Below, in pieces: positions 1 through 5,751 of a DNA stretch of 8,123 bases. Position 1 is the first letter of the stretch. Each line of letters begins with the position of its first letter. The notes under the pieces are model-generated. The model was not told the origin of the DNA. It worked only from the letters and a program-made list of their open reading frames with translations, and made no database searches. This DNA is from an uncultured Bacteroidota bacterium (GTDB taxonomy: Bacteria > Bacteroidota > Bacteroidia > Chitinophagales > Chitinophagaceae), in contig CAIZLI010000203.1 in NCBI GenBank assembly GCA_903933765.1, forward strand, positions 1 to 8,123. The letters are read 5' to 3'. A program made the translations under genes and the position numbers.

Positions 1-621
1 ACTTCTGCTTATTTTGAACCAGCATTGGATTATGTGATTGTAAAAGTACCAAGATGGAATTTTGATAAATTCAAAGGTGCGAACGATACATTAGGATTAC
101 AAATGAAGAGTGTAGGAGAAGTGATGGCGATAGGAAGAAGCTTTACAGAAGCGATTCAAAAAGCATGTCAATCTTTAGAGAACGAAGCAATAGGATTGGG
201 CTATTATGGTAAGAGCTTGATGAAGAATGAAGAATTGATGGAGTATATCAAGACACCAAAATGGGATCGTATCTTCAGAATCAAAGATGCCTTGATGGGA
301 GGCTCCACAGTAAGATCGATTGCAGCTGCAACAGGGATAGACAATTGGTTCTTATACCAAATCAGAATCATCTGTGATATCGAAAAAGAAATTGCGAAGT
401 ATGAGCTTGCAAGTTTACCAACTGAAACCTTGAAAGAAGCAAAGAAGCATGGCTTTAGTGATTTACAAATAGCTAAAGTATTACAAGGCAATGTATCTGA
501 CGACGAAGTGTATGAAAAAAGAAAAGCATTGGGTATTACCAGGGTATATAAAATGGTAGATACTTGTGCTGCAGAGTTTGAAGCAAAGACGCCCTACTTC
601 TATTCAACCTTCGAAAACTAG
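1..621 (+). CDS. carB: Carbamoyl-phosphate synthase large chain, N-terminal synthetase half (5' end outside window, gene ends early)
   Basis: The reading frame is open from base 1, so the 5' end lies outside the window; 206 residues are visible. They match the end of the first (carboxyphosphate) ATP-grasp unit of CarB ([19 protein letters not shown] at visible residues 6-24, [10 protein letters not shown] near 39-48). The helical oligomerization domain follows, ending in the family signature [10 protein letters not shown] (186-195) and TPYFYST. CarB makes carbamoyl phosphate in the cytoplasm from bicarbonate, ammonia supplied by CarA, and two ATP, for pyrimidine and arginine synthesis. In the usual protein of about 940-1070 residues, a second ATP-grasp half starting with a GxGPNRIGQG loop follows directly. 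Here a TAG stop (619-621) comes three residues after YST, and no frame of 622-696 encodes that half. The family is certain. Whether this is a genuinely split CarB or a truncated pseudogene cannot be decided from the window. The TTG at 25 is an internal Leu codon, not a start. Confidence 0.9.
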   Translation, partial: TSAYFEPALDYVIVKVPRWNFDKFKGANDTLGLQMKSVGEVMAIGRSFTEAIQKACQSLENEAIGLGYYGKSLMKNEELMEYIKTPKWDRIFRIKDALMGGSTVRSIAAATGIDNWFLYQIRIICDIEKEIAKYELASLPTETLKEAKKHGFSDLQIAKVLQGNVSDDEVYEKRKALGITRVYKMVDTCAAEFEAKTPYFYSTFEN

Positions 622-634
622 GAGAAACCAAATG

Positions 635-656
635 CATTGAAAATAAAAATTCAATG
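635..656 (+). terminator. Weak hairpin after the carB half
   Basis: A perfect 7-bp inverted repeat (CATTGAA at 635-641, TTCAATG at 650-656) with an 8-nt A-rich loop lies 13 nt after the carB stop. It is followed by TTTA and then an A/T-rich run. The stem has only two G-C pairs and no clean T-tract, so it would be a weak terminator at best. Transcription may continue into the transketolase gene at 697. Confidence 0.25.
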
Positions 657-696
657 TTTAAAAAAAATAATTTATTTCAAAGTATAACCTAACAAT

Positions 697-1662
697 ATGA
701 ACGCAAAAGATATCGTAGTTCAAAACGAAAAAGAAACAAGAGCAGGATTCGGAGATGGTATTTTAGAAATCGCAAGAGAAAATAAAAACGTCGTGGTATT
801 GACTGCAGACTTGGCTGGTTCTTTTAAATTAGGACCATTGATGAAAGAACTACCAGAGCGATTCATTGAAGTAGGCATTGCAGAAGCCAATATGATTGGA
901 ATTGCAGCAGGCTTAACCATTGGCGGAAGAATTCCTTATACCACTACATTTGCTGGATTCAGCACGGGACGTGTGTATGATCAAATTAGACAAAGCGTTG
1001 CCTACTCAGATAAGAATGTAAAAATTTGTGCATCGCATGCAGGATTGACTTTAGGAGAAGATGGCGCAACACATCAAATATTAGAAGATATTGGATTAAT
1101 GAAAATGTTACCAGGCATGACCGTGATTGTGCCATGTGATTATAACCAAACAAAAGCTGCAACAAAAATGATTGCAGGTTATGAAGGCCCAGTGTACTTA
1201 AGATTTGGTCGCCCAAAATGGCCCAACTTCACTAAGGAAGACGGATCTGATTTTGTGATTGGTAAGGCGCAAATATTAGCAGAAGGAACAGATGTGACGA
1301 TTGTTGCATGTGGACACTTAGTATGGAAGTCGATCGAAGCAGCAAAACAATTAGAAGCAGAAGGCATTAGTGTAGAAGTGATCAACTTGCATACCATCAA
1401 ACCATTTGACGAAGCAGCGATTATCAATAGCTTAAAGAAAACTGGTTGCGTAGTGACTGCCGAAGAACACAATGTCATTGGCGGTATGGGCGATGTGGTA
1501 GCACAAGCAGCTGCAAGACATTATCCAGTACCAGTTGAATTCATTGGCACACAAGATACATTTGGAGAGAGCGGAACACCGAATCAATTATTAACTAAAT
1601 ACGGATTGGATGCAGTGAATATTGTTGCTGCTGCAAAGAAAGTAATAAGTCGTAAGAAGTAG
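697..1662 (+). CDS. Transketolase, C-terminal subunit
   Basis: This 321-residue protein is the C-terminal portion of transketolase: a pyrimidine-binding TPP domain (about residues 5-175) and the C-terminal transketolase domain (about 190-315). GIAEAN at 60-65 carries the Glu (E63) that activates the aminopyrimidine of TPP. FAGFSTGRVYDQIRQS (85-100), SHAGLTLGEDGATHQ (113-127), RFGRP (169-173) and EEHNVIGGMG (256-265) are further family blocks. The pyrophosphate/Mg-binding half (GDG...N motif) is absent, so the protein must pair with a separate N-terminal subunit of about 280 residues. Together they would transfer two-carbon ketol units in the non-oxidative pentose phosphate pathway. Split transketolases are common in Bacteroidota and in archaea, usually as adjacent genes with the N-terminal one first. 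Here the upstream neighbour is the carB half, 75 nt away. The ATG at 697 is chosen because MNAKDIVVQNEKETRAGFGD fits the usual family N-terminus; no Shine-Dalgarno sequence precedes it. DXS-like enzymes share the fold, but the 321-aa length and motif set favour transketolase. Confidence 0.93.
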   Translation: MNAKDIVVQNEKETRAGFGDGILEIARENKNVVVLTADLAGSFKLGPLMKELPERFIEVGIAEANMIGIAAGLTIGGRIPYTTTFAGFSTGRVYDQIRQSVAYSDKNVKICASHAGLTLGEDGATHQILEDIGLMKMLPGMTVIVPCDYNQTKAATKMIAGYEGPVYLRFGRPKWPNFTKEDGSDFVIGKAQILAEGTDVTIVACGHLVWKSIEAAKQLEAEGISVEVINLHTIKPFDEAAIINSLKKTGCVVTAEEHNVIGGMGDVVAQAAARHYPVPVEFIGTQDTFGESGTPNQLLTKYGLDAVNIVAAAKKVISRKK

Positions 1663-1707
1663 CGCAATTAAGATTAAAAAAAGAACCAGGTTAATGAAAA
1701 CACTCCA

Positions 1708-1738
1708 AACTTGAGGTTTCAAATTGAAACCTCAAGTT
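1708..1738. terminator. Perfect 15-bp inverted repeat in the convergent gap, likely bidirectional terminator
   Basis: AACTTGAGGTTTCAA (1708-1722) and its exact reverse complement (1724-1738) flank a single A. As RNA this gives a 13-bp stem with a 5-nt loop. It lies in the 99-nt gap between the stop codons of the transketolase gene (+) and pdxH (-), where it would end transcription from both sides. Neither side has a long T-run: the plus side continues ATAGAGTC, while the minus side continues TTTGGAGTGTTTTC, which is somewhat richer in T. Confidence 0.7.
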
Positions 1739-1761
1739 ATAGAGTCACGATAAATTATAAA

Positions 1762-2406
1762 TTAAGGCGCTAATCGTACTTTCACCCAATGTCCATTGTC
1801 GTGCAGGCTGTATTGTAAGCGATCGTGTAAACGAGAGCTACGCCCCTGCCAGAATTCTATTTCAGTAGGATGAATAATATACCCACCCCAATCTGGAGGC
1901 AATGGAATAATGCCATCTTTAAATTTTTCGGTATTTTCTGCAACAAGGTCTTCTAAGAATTCCCTGTCAGGAATGATTCTACTTTGTGGTGAAGACCATG
2001 CGCCCAGCTGACTTCCAATGGGCCTTGAATGAAAATAGGTTTCACTTTCTTCTTTGCTCACTTTTTTGATGGTCCCTGTAATGCGCACTTGACGCTCTAA
2101 TTCTTTCCAGAAAAAGTTCATCGCAACATGCGGATGCGCATCTACTTGCAATCCCTTGGCAGACGCATAATTGGTGAAAAATACAAAACCTTCTGGCGTG
2201 TAACCCTTTAATAAAACCACACGAGAAGCAGGTGCGCCGTTGGCTTTCACAGTAGACAATACAAAAGCATTCACTTCGTCAATATTGCTTTCAACTGCAT
2301 CGTTCCACCAAATGGTGAATTGATCCATTGGATGTTCCATGCTCGTAGCTTCATCCAAAGAAGCTAATTGGTAGTCGCGGCGGATATCAGCAATATCTCT
2401 ATTCAT
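1762..2406 (-). CDS. pdxH: Pyridoxamine/pyridoxine 5'-phosphate oxidase
   Basis: The 214-residue protein has the normal length and layout of PdxH, the FMN enzyme that oxidizes pyridoxine- or pyridoxamine-5'-phosphate to PLP with O2. Visible family blocks are SRVVLLKGY (61-69, FMN and substrate contacts), FFTNYASAKG (76-85), ERQVRITG (104-111), YFHSRPIGSQLGAWSSPQS (124-142) and EFWQGRSSRLHDR (184-196), which holds the Arg and His that contact the PLP phosphate and ring. It ends in the typical RLAP. The ATG start at 2406 gives the standard N-terminal DIADIRRDY helix. The gene lies 28 nt downstream of ctaA on the same strand and may be co-transcribed with it, although the AT-rich spacer could also hold a weak promoter. 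Both enzymes suit an aerobic cell, but they share no pathway. Confidence 0.97.
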   Translation of the reverse strand: MNRDIADIRRDYQLASLDEATSMEHPMDQFTIWWNDAVESNIDEVNAFVLSTVKANGAPASRVVLLKGYTPEGFVFFTNYASAKGLQVDAHPHVAMNFFWKELERQVRITGTIKKVSKEESETYFHSRPIGSQLGAWSSPQSRIIPDREFLEDLVAENTEKFKDGIIPLPPDWGGYIIHPTEIEFWQGRSSRLHDRLQYSLHDNGHWVKVRLAP

Positions 2407-2434
2407 AAAAATATATTTAAAATAAAATTAAACA

Positions 2435-3529
2435 TTATTGCGCAGTATCCCTGACAGACTTCGTCGCATAAATGATATTCACCACTGAAAGTAATAATAA
2501 CATTCCCACCAATTGATGTAATTGTGCCATCCACTCAAAATTTCCCCAGGTGCCAGGAATAATATGTTTACTTGTCAATACAGAAAACACGCCAAGCAAT
2601 ACTTGCAATAATACAAAATACAAAGGCAACCTATTGACATTACTCCAAAACAAATTCCCTTGAATTTTACGCATTTGAGCCACCCAATAAATAATGATTG
2701 CTAATAAAATGTACGCCAAGCCGCGATGCACAAAATGAATCCAAGTGGTATTATCAATTGCATTTAAAAAGAAGCTTTCCTTACCCATTAAATGTGTAGG
2801 AATCCACTCCCCATTGATGGTCGGCCAAGTGCTTGCTACGTTTGCAGCTTTATGTCCTGCCATTAAAGCGCCATAGATTAATTGAAAAAACAAGAGCCCA
2901 AGTACCACCCAAGCCCAAACACGAAAACCTTTAAAACTTTGTTGCGCTTCTGTGCTTAAATGTGCTTTTTCAACAGGTTTTACTTTTAATGAAAGTGCAA
3001 ACCAATAAGTATAGGATAGTAAGCCCAATGCAAAAATAAAATGTAATGCTAATCGAGTTGGTTTTACATACACTGCATCTCCTTCTAAACCGCTAGCAAC
3101 CATGATCCAACCAATTGCACCTTGCAGAGCCCCTAATAAAAATAAAACCACCAAAGGACGAATCATTGCAGGTTGAAAATATTTTTTGACTATAAAATAA
3201 ATAAATCCAAAAGCAAATACTAAACCAATGGTACGTGCCCACAAACGGTGGAACCATTCCCAAAAAAAGATGAACTTAAAATTATCTATCGTAAAATCAA
3301 AATTCAATAATTGAAATTGAGGCGTCGTTTTATATTTTTCAAATAAGGCCTGCCATGCCGCTTGATTAAGTGGAGGCAAGGTACCAGTGACTACGTCCCA
3401 TTCTGTAATAGACAATCCGCTACCGGTTAAACGCGTAATACCACCTAGTGCAATTTGCACAATGGTCATGGCCACACCAAGGATCAGCCAATTGGCAACA
3501 GCGCGAGATTTTTTGTCTTGTAATTCCAT
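2435..3529 (-). CDS. ctaA: Heme A synthase, COX15/CtaA family (type 2)
   Basis: This 364-residue integral membrane protein has about eight hydrophobic segments, as expected for the COX15/CtaA family. The family oxidizes the C8 methyl of heme O to the formyl group of heme A, used by aa3-type cytochrome c oxidases. Signatures are GGITRLTGSGLSITEWDVVTG (first half within 29-49), FIFFWEWFHRLWAR (86-99), RLALHF (159-164), FVHRGLAY (266-273) and QLHQLVG (336-342). They supply the four conserved His (H94, H163, H268, H338) expected to bind the two hemes. The FFWEWxHR block and the lack of a Cys pair in the first extracellular loop place it with the mitochondrial/alphaproteobacterial-like type 2 enzymes, not the Bacillus type. 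Length is normal for the family. The start at 3529 gives a short basic N-terminus (MELQDKKSRAVANW) before the first membrane helix. It is the first gene of the probable ctaA-pdxH unit. No oxidase or protoheme farnesyltransferase gene is nearby. Confidence 0.95.
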   Translation of the reverse strand: MELQDKKSRAVANWLILGVAMTIVQIALGGITRLTGSGLSITEWDVVTGTLPPLNQAAWQALFEKYKTTPQFQLLNFDFTIDNFKFIFFWEWFHRLWARTIGLVFAFGFIYFIVKKYFQPAMIRPLVVLFLLGALQGAIGWIMVASGLEGDAVYVKPTRLALHFIFALGLLSYTYWFALSLKVKPVEKAHLSTEAQQSFKGFRVWAWVVLGLLFFQLIYGALMAGHKAANVASTWPTINGEWIPTHLMGKESFFLNAIDNTTWIHFVHRGLAYILLAIIIYWVAQMRKIQGNLFWSNVNRLPLYFVLLQVLLGVFSVLTSKHIIPGTWGNFEWMAQLHQLVGMLLLLSVVNIIYATKSVRDTAQ

Positions 3530-3590
3530 AGATAAATTTACTTCTAACTAGCTCAAAATGATATAGGACCTAAGCCCTTAACTTATTACA

Positions 3591-3598
3591 CAAAGTTA
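3591..3598 (-). promoter_or_regulatory. Possible -7 box for ctaA
   Basis: Read leftward, the sequence is TAACTTTG, a full match to the Bacteroidota -7 consensus TAnnTTTG. It lies about 60 nt ahead of the ctaA start and would give a leader of roughly 55 nt. I find no good TTTG -33 box at the usual distance, so the call rests on one octamer. Confidence 0.35.
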
Positions 3599-3627
3599 CT
3601 AAGTAAATCTACAAGGACATCGATTTA

Positions 3628-3668
3628 AAAGCAAGAATCGCAGTCATGATTAAGATTGATTTTGCTTT
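3628..3668. other. Imperfect stem-loop in the ctaA-rnhB intergenic gap
   Basis: AAAGCAA (3628-3634) pairs with TTGCTTT (3662-3668), and AATC (3636-3639) pairs with GATT (3658-3661). This gives an 11-bp stem with a single bulged G at 3635 and an 18-nt loop. It stands in the largest non-coding stretch of the window (3530-3777). On the minus strand the stem is followed by TTTTAAAT; no minus-strand gene ends there, so a terminator role is doubtful. Confidence 0.35.
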
Positions 3669-3682
3669 GTGAAAAAGAATAA

Positions 3683-3726
3683 AGGGATCTACTTAAGAAC
3701 TTGAACAAAATAGAAGAAGGATCCCT
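3683..3726. repeat. Inverted repeat upstream of rnhB
   Basis: AGGGATC (3683-3689) and GATCCCT (3720-3726) are perfect 7-nt complements separated by 30 nt. The repeat lies just before the presumed rnhB promoter. It may be a long-loop hairpin or chance; no function can be assigned from the sequence. Confidence 0.25.
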
Positions 3727-3749
3727 ACATTAGTTTCAATTGACTTTGA

Positions 3750-3757
3750 TATATTTG
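3750..3757 (+). promoter_or_regulatory. Likely -7 box for rnhB
   Basis: TATATTTG matches TAnnTTTG exactly and lies 20 nt ahead of the TTG start at 3778, giving a short leader of about 14 nt. A TTTC at 3734-3737 is too close to be the -33 element, so that box is not evident. Confidence 0.45.
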
Positions 3758-3777
3758 AACTTACTAAACAAATAGCA

Positions 3778-4356
3778 TTGCCCAAACTCCTTAATTACTA
3801 TCAAGCGGACAAACTAGAGGCCGGCTGCGACGAAGCAGGCCGAGGGTGTTATGCCGGGCCGGTCTTTGCAGCAGCGGTCATATTGCCAAAGGATTTTTAC
3901 CATCCCTTGATCAATGATAGTAAAAAATTAAGCGAAAAGCAAAGAGCGGCATTGGCGCCCATCATTAAAGAAGCAGCAATTGCTTGGGCCATTGGAAGTC
4001 AGACCCCCGCGCAAATTGATGAGATCAATATTTTAAAAGCGAGCATAAAAAGTATGCACCTAGCATTGGATCAATTAAAAAAACGCCCTCAATTTATTGC
4101 GGTAGATGGGAATCGTTTTTATCCCTATAAAAAACTTCCCCACCAAACCATCATTAAGGGCGATGGACTATATGCCCATATAGCCGCTGCCAGTATCCTT
4201 GCAAAAACCGCACGTGATGCCTATATGATTGAGTTGCATAAAAAGTACCCACAGTATGGATGGGATCAAAACAAAGGATACGGCACCGCTGCGCATCGCG
4301 CAGCCATCGCCCTTCATGGCCTTTGTGATGCACACCGAAAAAGTTTCAAGATTTAG
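3778..4356 (+). CDS. rnhB: Ribonuclease HII
   Basis: This 192-residue protein is a complete RNase HII, which cleaves the RNA strand of RNA-DNA hybrids and single ribonucleotides embedded in duplex DNA. The DEAGRG motif (D18, E19), VDGN (D110) and KGD (D129) match the four acidic metal-binding residues of the E. coli enzyme (D16, E17, D108, D126). NDSKKLSEKQR (46-56), AAASILAKTARD (136-147), YGWDQNKGYGT (160-170) and the terminal HGLCDAHRKSF (180-190) are further family blocks. Length is typical. The start is TTG at 3778: the frame is open upstream only to 3697 and contains no ATG or GTG, and MPKLLNYYQADKLEAGCDEAGRG fits the usual N-terminus. It stands alone between divergent ctaA and the convergent YciO-type gene. 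The first 100 bases are noticeably more GC-rich than the surroundings because they encode the Gly/Ala/Arg-rich active-site segment. Confidence 0.96.
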   Translation: MPKLLNYYQADKLEAGCDEAGRGCYAGPVFAAAVILPKDFYHPLINDSKKLSEKQRAALAPIIKEAAIAWAIGSQTPAQIDEINILKASIKSMHLALDQLKKRPQFIAVDGNRFYPYKKLPHQTIIKGDGLYAHIAAASILAKTARDAYMIELHKKYPQYGWDQNKGYGTAAHRAAIALHGLCDAHRKSFKI

Positions 4357-4395
4357 ATGACTTAATTGAATTCTCAAAATACAACAACCTTTATG

Positions 4396-4427
4396 ACAAG
4401 TGATTACAGTTAAATACTTGTTTGTTC
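4396..4427 (+). terminator. Possible weak terminator after rnhB
   Basis: ACAAGT (4396-4401) can pair with ACTTGT (4416-4421), with a wobble pair and a mismatch before further A-T pairs. The T-rich TTGTTCTT follows. It sits in the 71-nt gap between two converging stop codons, where a terminator is expected, but the stem is short and AT-rich. Confidence 0.3.
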
Positions 4428-5036
4428 TTAATAATCCCAAACACCAGCACCTTGGCGAATGATTTCATAATTGTCCGTCGTGCAATCCACCACAGTGGAA
4501 GGATTGATCCCTCCTATCCCACCATCCACCACCATATCAATTTGTTTACCCCAGTTTTCATGAATCAATTCAGGGTCAGTGTATTCCTCTACTTCATCCC
4601 CAGGGAAACTCGCCGATAAAATTGGATGCCCCAAGGTTTTGATGATAGAGAGCGCAATTAAATTATCAGGAATACGAAGACCAATGGTTTTTTTTCTGGA
4701 CTGTAAAATTTTAGGCACTTCTTTACTAGCAGGTAAAATAAAAGTGAAAGGCCCAGGTAATGCTTTTTTTAAAATACGAAATAAACTATTGTCAATACTT
4801 TTTGCATACAAACTTAAATCACTCAAGTCGGCACAAATAAAACTAAGGTTTGCTTTCTCAGGATCCACTTTTTTTATGGCACAAATTTTCTCAATTGCAT
4901 CCTGTTTAAAAATAGAACAGCCTAATCCATAAATGGTATCAGTGGGATAAGCAATGATACCGCCAGATTGAAGACAATCAGCTACCATCGCTAATTGTCG
5001 AGGCTGAGGATGTGTGGGATGAATTTGTATTAGCAT
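4428..5036 (-). CDS. Sua5/YciO/YrdC/YwlC-family protein, YciO-like subgroup
   Basis: With the start placed at the ATG of 5036, the protein is 202 residues and follows E. coli YciO (about 206 aa) from end to end: MLIQIHPTHPQPRQ at the N-terminus, GGIIAYPTDTIYGLGC (25-40), LPGPFTFIL (93-101), KKTIGLRIPDN (115-125), and DGGIGG...STVVDCT...IIRQGAG towards the end. The family fold makes threonylcarbamoyl-AMP for tRNA t6A in TsaC/Sua5. The catalytic KxR...SxN signature of those enzymes is not kept: residues 55-57 read KKV and 141-143 read SAS. It is therefore better called a YciO-type paralogue of unsettled role than a proven L-threonylcarbamoyladenylate synthase. A longer frame starts at 5117, but its extra 27 residues have no YciO counterpart and would overlap the start of the divergent regulator at 5104, so it is rejected. 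The gene converges on rnhB. Confidence 0.88.
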   Translation of the reverse strand: MLIQIHPTHPQPRQLAMVADCLQSGGIIAYPTDTIYGLGCSIFKQDAIEKICAIKKVDPEKANLSFICADLSDLSLYAKSIDNSLFRILKKALPGPFTFILPASKEVPKILQSRKKTIGLRIPDNLIALSIIKTLGHPILSASFPGDEVEEYTDPELIHENWGKQIDMVVDGGIGGINPSTVVDCTTDNYEIIRQGAGVWDY

Positions 5037-5046
5037 AAAGTTGATA

Positions 5047-5058
5047 GGTATAAATACC
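5047..5058. promoter_or_regulatory. Short palindrome in a divergent promoter region (possible operator)
   Basis: GGTAT (5047-5051) and ATACC (5054-5058) form an inverted repeat around AA. It lies in the 67-nt gap between the YciO-type gene (-) and the LuxR-type regulator (+), close to where both promoters must be. Such a site could bind a dimeric regulator, perhaps the neighbouring LuxR-type protein, but arms of this length can arise by chance. Confidence 0.25.
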
Positions 5059-5060
5059 CA

Positions 5061-5090
5061 TTTAATTCCTATAAAATTAGCTTTAATTTG
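5061..5090 (+). promoter_or_regulatory. Possible promoter of the LuxR-type regulator
   Basis: TTTA (5061-5064), an 18-nt spacer and TTAATTTG (5083-5090) resemble the Bacteroidota TTTG / TAnnTTTG pair with one mismatch in each box. The leader before the ATG at 5104 would be very short, similar to that inferred for rnhB. Confidence 0.35.
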
Positions 5091-5103
5091 GTAAACGAAA
5101 GGT

Positions 5104-5751
5104 ATGTTTCCAATCATCTACTTAGAAGAGAAAATAATGATTCGAAATGCAATGGTAGCATATATCGAACAACAGGAAGATTGCAAAGTCATTTACGAAA
5201 CTGGCTCCATCCAAGCCATGCAAACTTATTTGGAAAACACCAAGGAAAGGATTGCGCTCTGTATTTTATCAGACGACTATGGACACCAAAGTTTACTCAA
5301 ATTGATTCAAGTCATTCGTGCGCTTAATAGTTATACCTATATCTTATTAAAATCCAACGAAAAGCATATCAATTCCATTTGTTATCTCATGAAGCATGGA
5401 CTCAATGGTATTTTTTTCACAGACGAGCCCATGATTGATTTAAAACAATGTGTACAAAGAAAAACGAAATTTAATTTATCTGCAGACAAATGCAAGCTCA
5501 TTACAAAAAATGTATTGCAAGGCATTGATATCAGAGCATTGAATTACAATAAAAATCCTTTGACAGCAAATGAAGTACAATTCATACAAGCTTGTACCAA
5601 GGATTATAGTTACGAAGAAATTGCGGCGCACTTGCAAAAAAGTGTATATACCATTTATGGCTATAGAGATCGGATCTTTAAAAAGTTAGCAGTAAAACAA
5701 AGGACCGCCATGGTAATGACAGCCCTTAAAAGAAATTATATCGATTTATAA
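5104..5751 (+). CDS. LuxR/NarL-type response regulator with degenerate receiver domain
   Basis: The 215-residue protein has the size and two-part layout of NarL-family regulators. The C-terminal part (about 151-211) is a clear LuxR-type DNA-binding domain: PLTANEVQFIQACTKDYSYEE, then IAAHLQKSVYTIYGYRDRIF and KKLAVKQRTAMVMTAL. This matches the usual pattern of LTxxE, EIAxxL, SxxTVxxHR, IxxKLxVxxR. The N-terminal part (about 3-120) aligns in outline with a receiver domain, but its key residues are changed. The acidic pair after strand 1 is Glu-Glu (E8, E9); the phosphoacceptor region reads LCILSDDYG (52-60), with Ser at the expected Asp position and two Asp just after; and the conserved Lys (usually LLKD) is Thr in FFTDEP (104-109). 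Phosphorylation may therefore be absent or altered. No histidine kinase is adjacent. The ATG at 5104 keeps the first beta strand (PIIYLEE), whereas the ATG at 5137 would remove it. Targets are unknown. The last 6 nt overlap the 3' end of korB. Confidence 0.85.
   Translation: MFPIIYLEEKIMIRNAMVAYIEQQEDCKVIYETGSIQAMQTYLENTKERIALCILSDDYGHQSLLKLIQVIRALNSYTYILLKSNEKHINSICYLMKHGLNGIFFTDEPMIDLKQCVQRKTKFNLSADKCKLITKNVLQGIDIRALNYNKNPLTANEVQFIQACTKDYSYEEIAAHLQKSVYTIYGYRDRIFKKLAVKQRTAMVMTALKRNYIDL

Noticed and set aside
25..27. In-frame TTG as start of a 198-residue protein
   Set aside because: The CarB frame and similarity continue upstream to base 1; the codon is an internal Leu.
622..696. Continuation of CarB after a nonsense mutation or frameshift
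   Set aside because: All three plus-strand frames were read; none resembles the start of the second CarB half, and the stretch is AT-rich non-coding sequence.
3646..3672. Eight-codon reading frame (ATG to TGA) in the ctaA-rnhB gap
   Set aside because: Too short, with no supporting signal; it lies within the imperfect stem-loop and is probably chance.
4168..4440. 90-codon minus-strand frame over the end of rnhB
   Set aside because: Antisense to a conserved RNase HII coding region and without family resemblance; a shadow frame.
5037..5117. Longer YciO-type protein starting at 5117
   Set aside because: The 27 extra residues have no counterpart in the family and would overlap the divergent regulator start; the ATG at 5036 gives the normal N-terminus.
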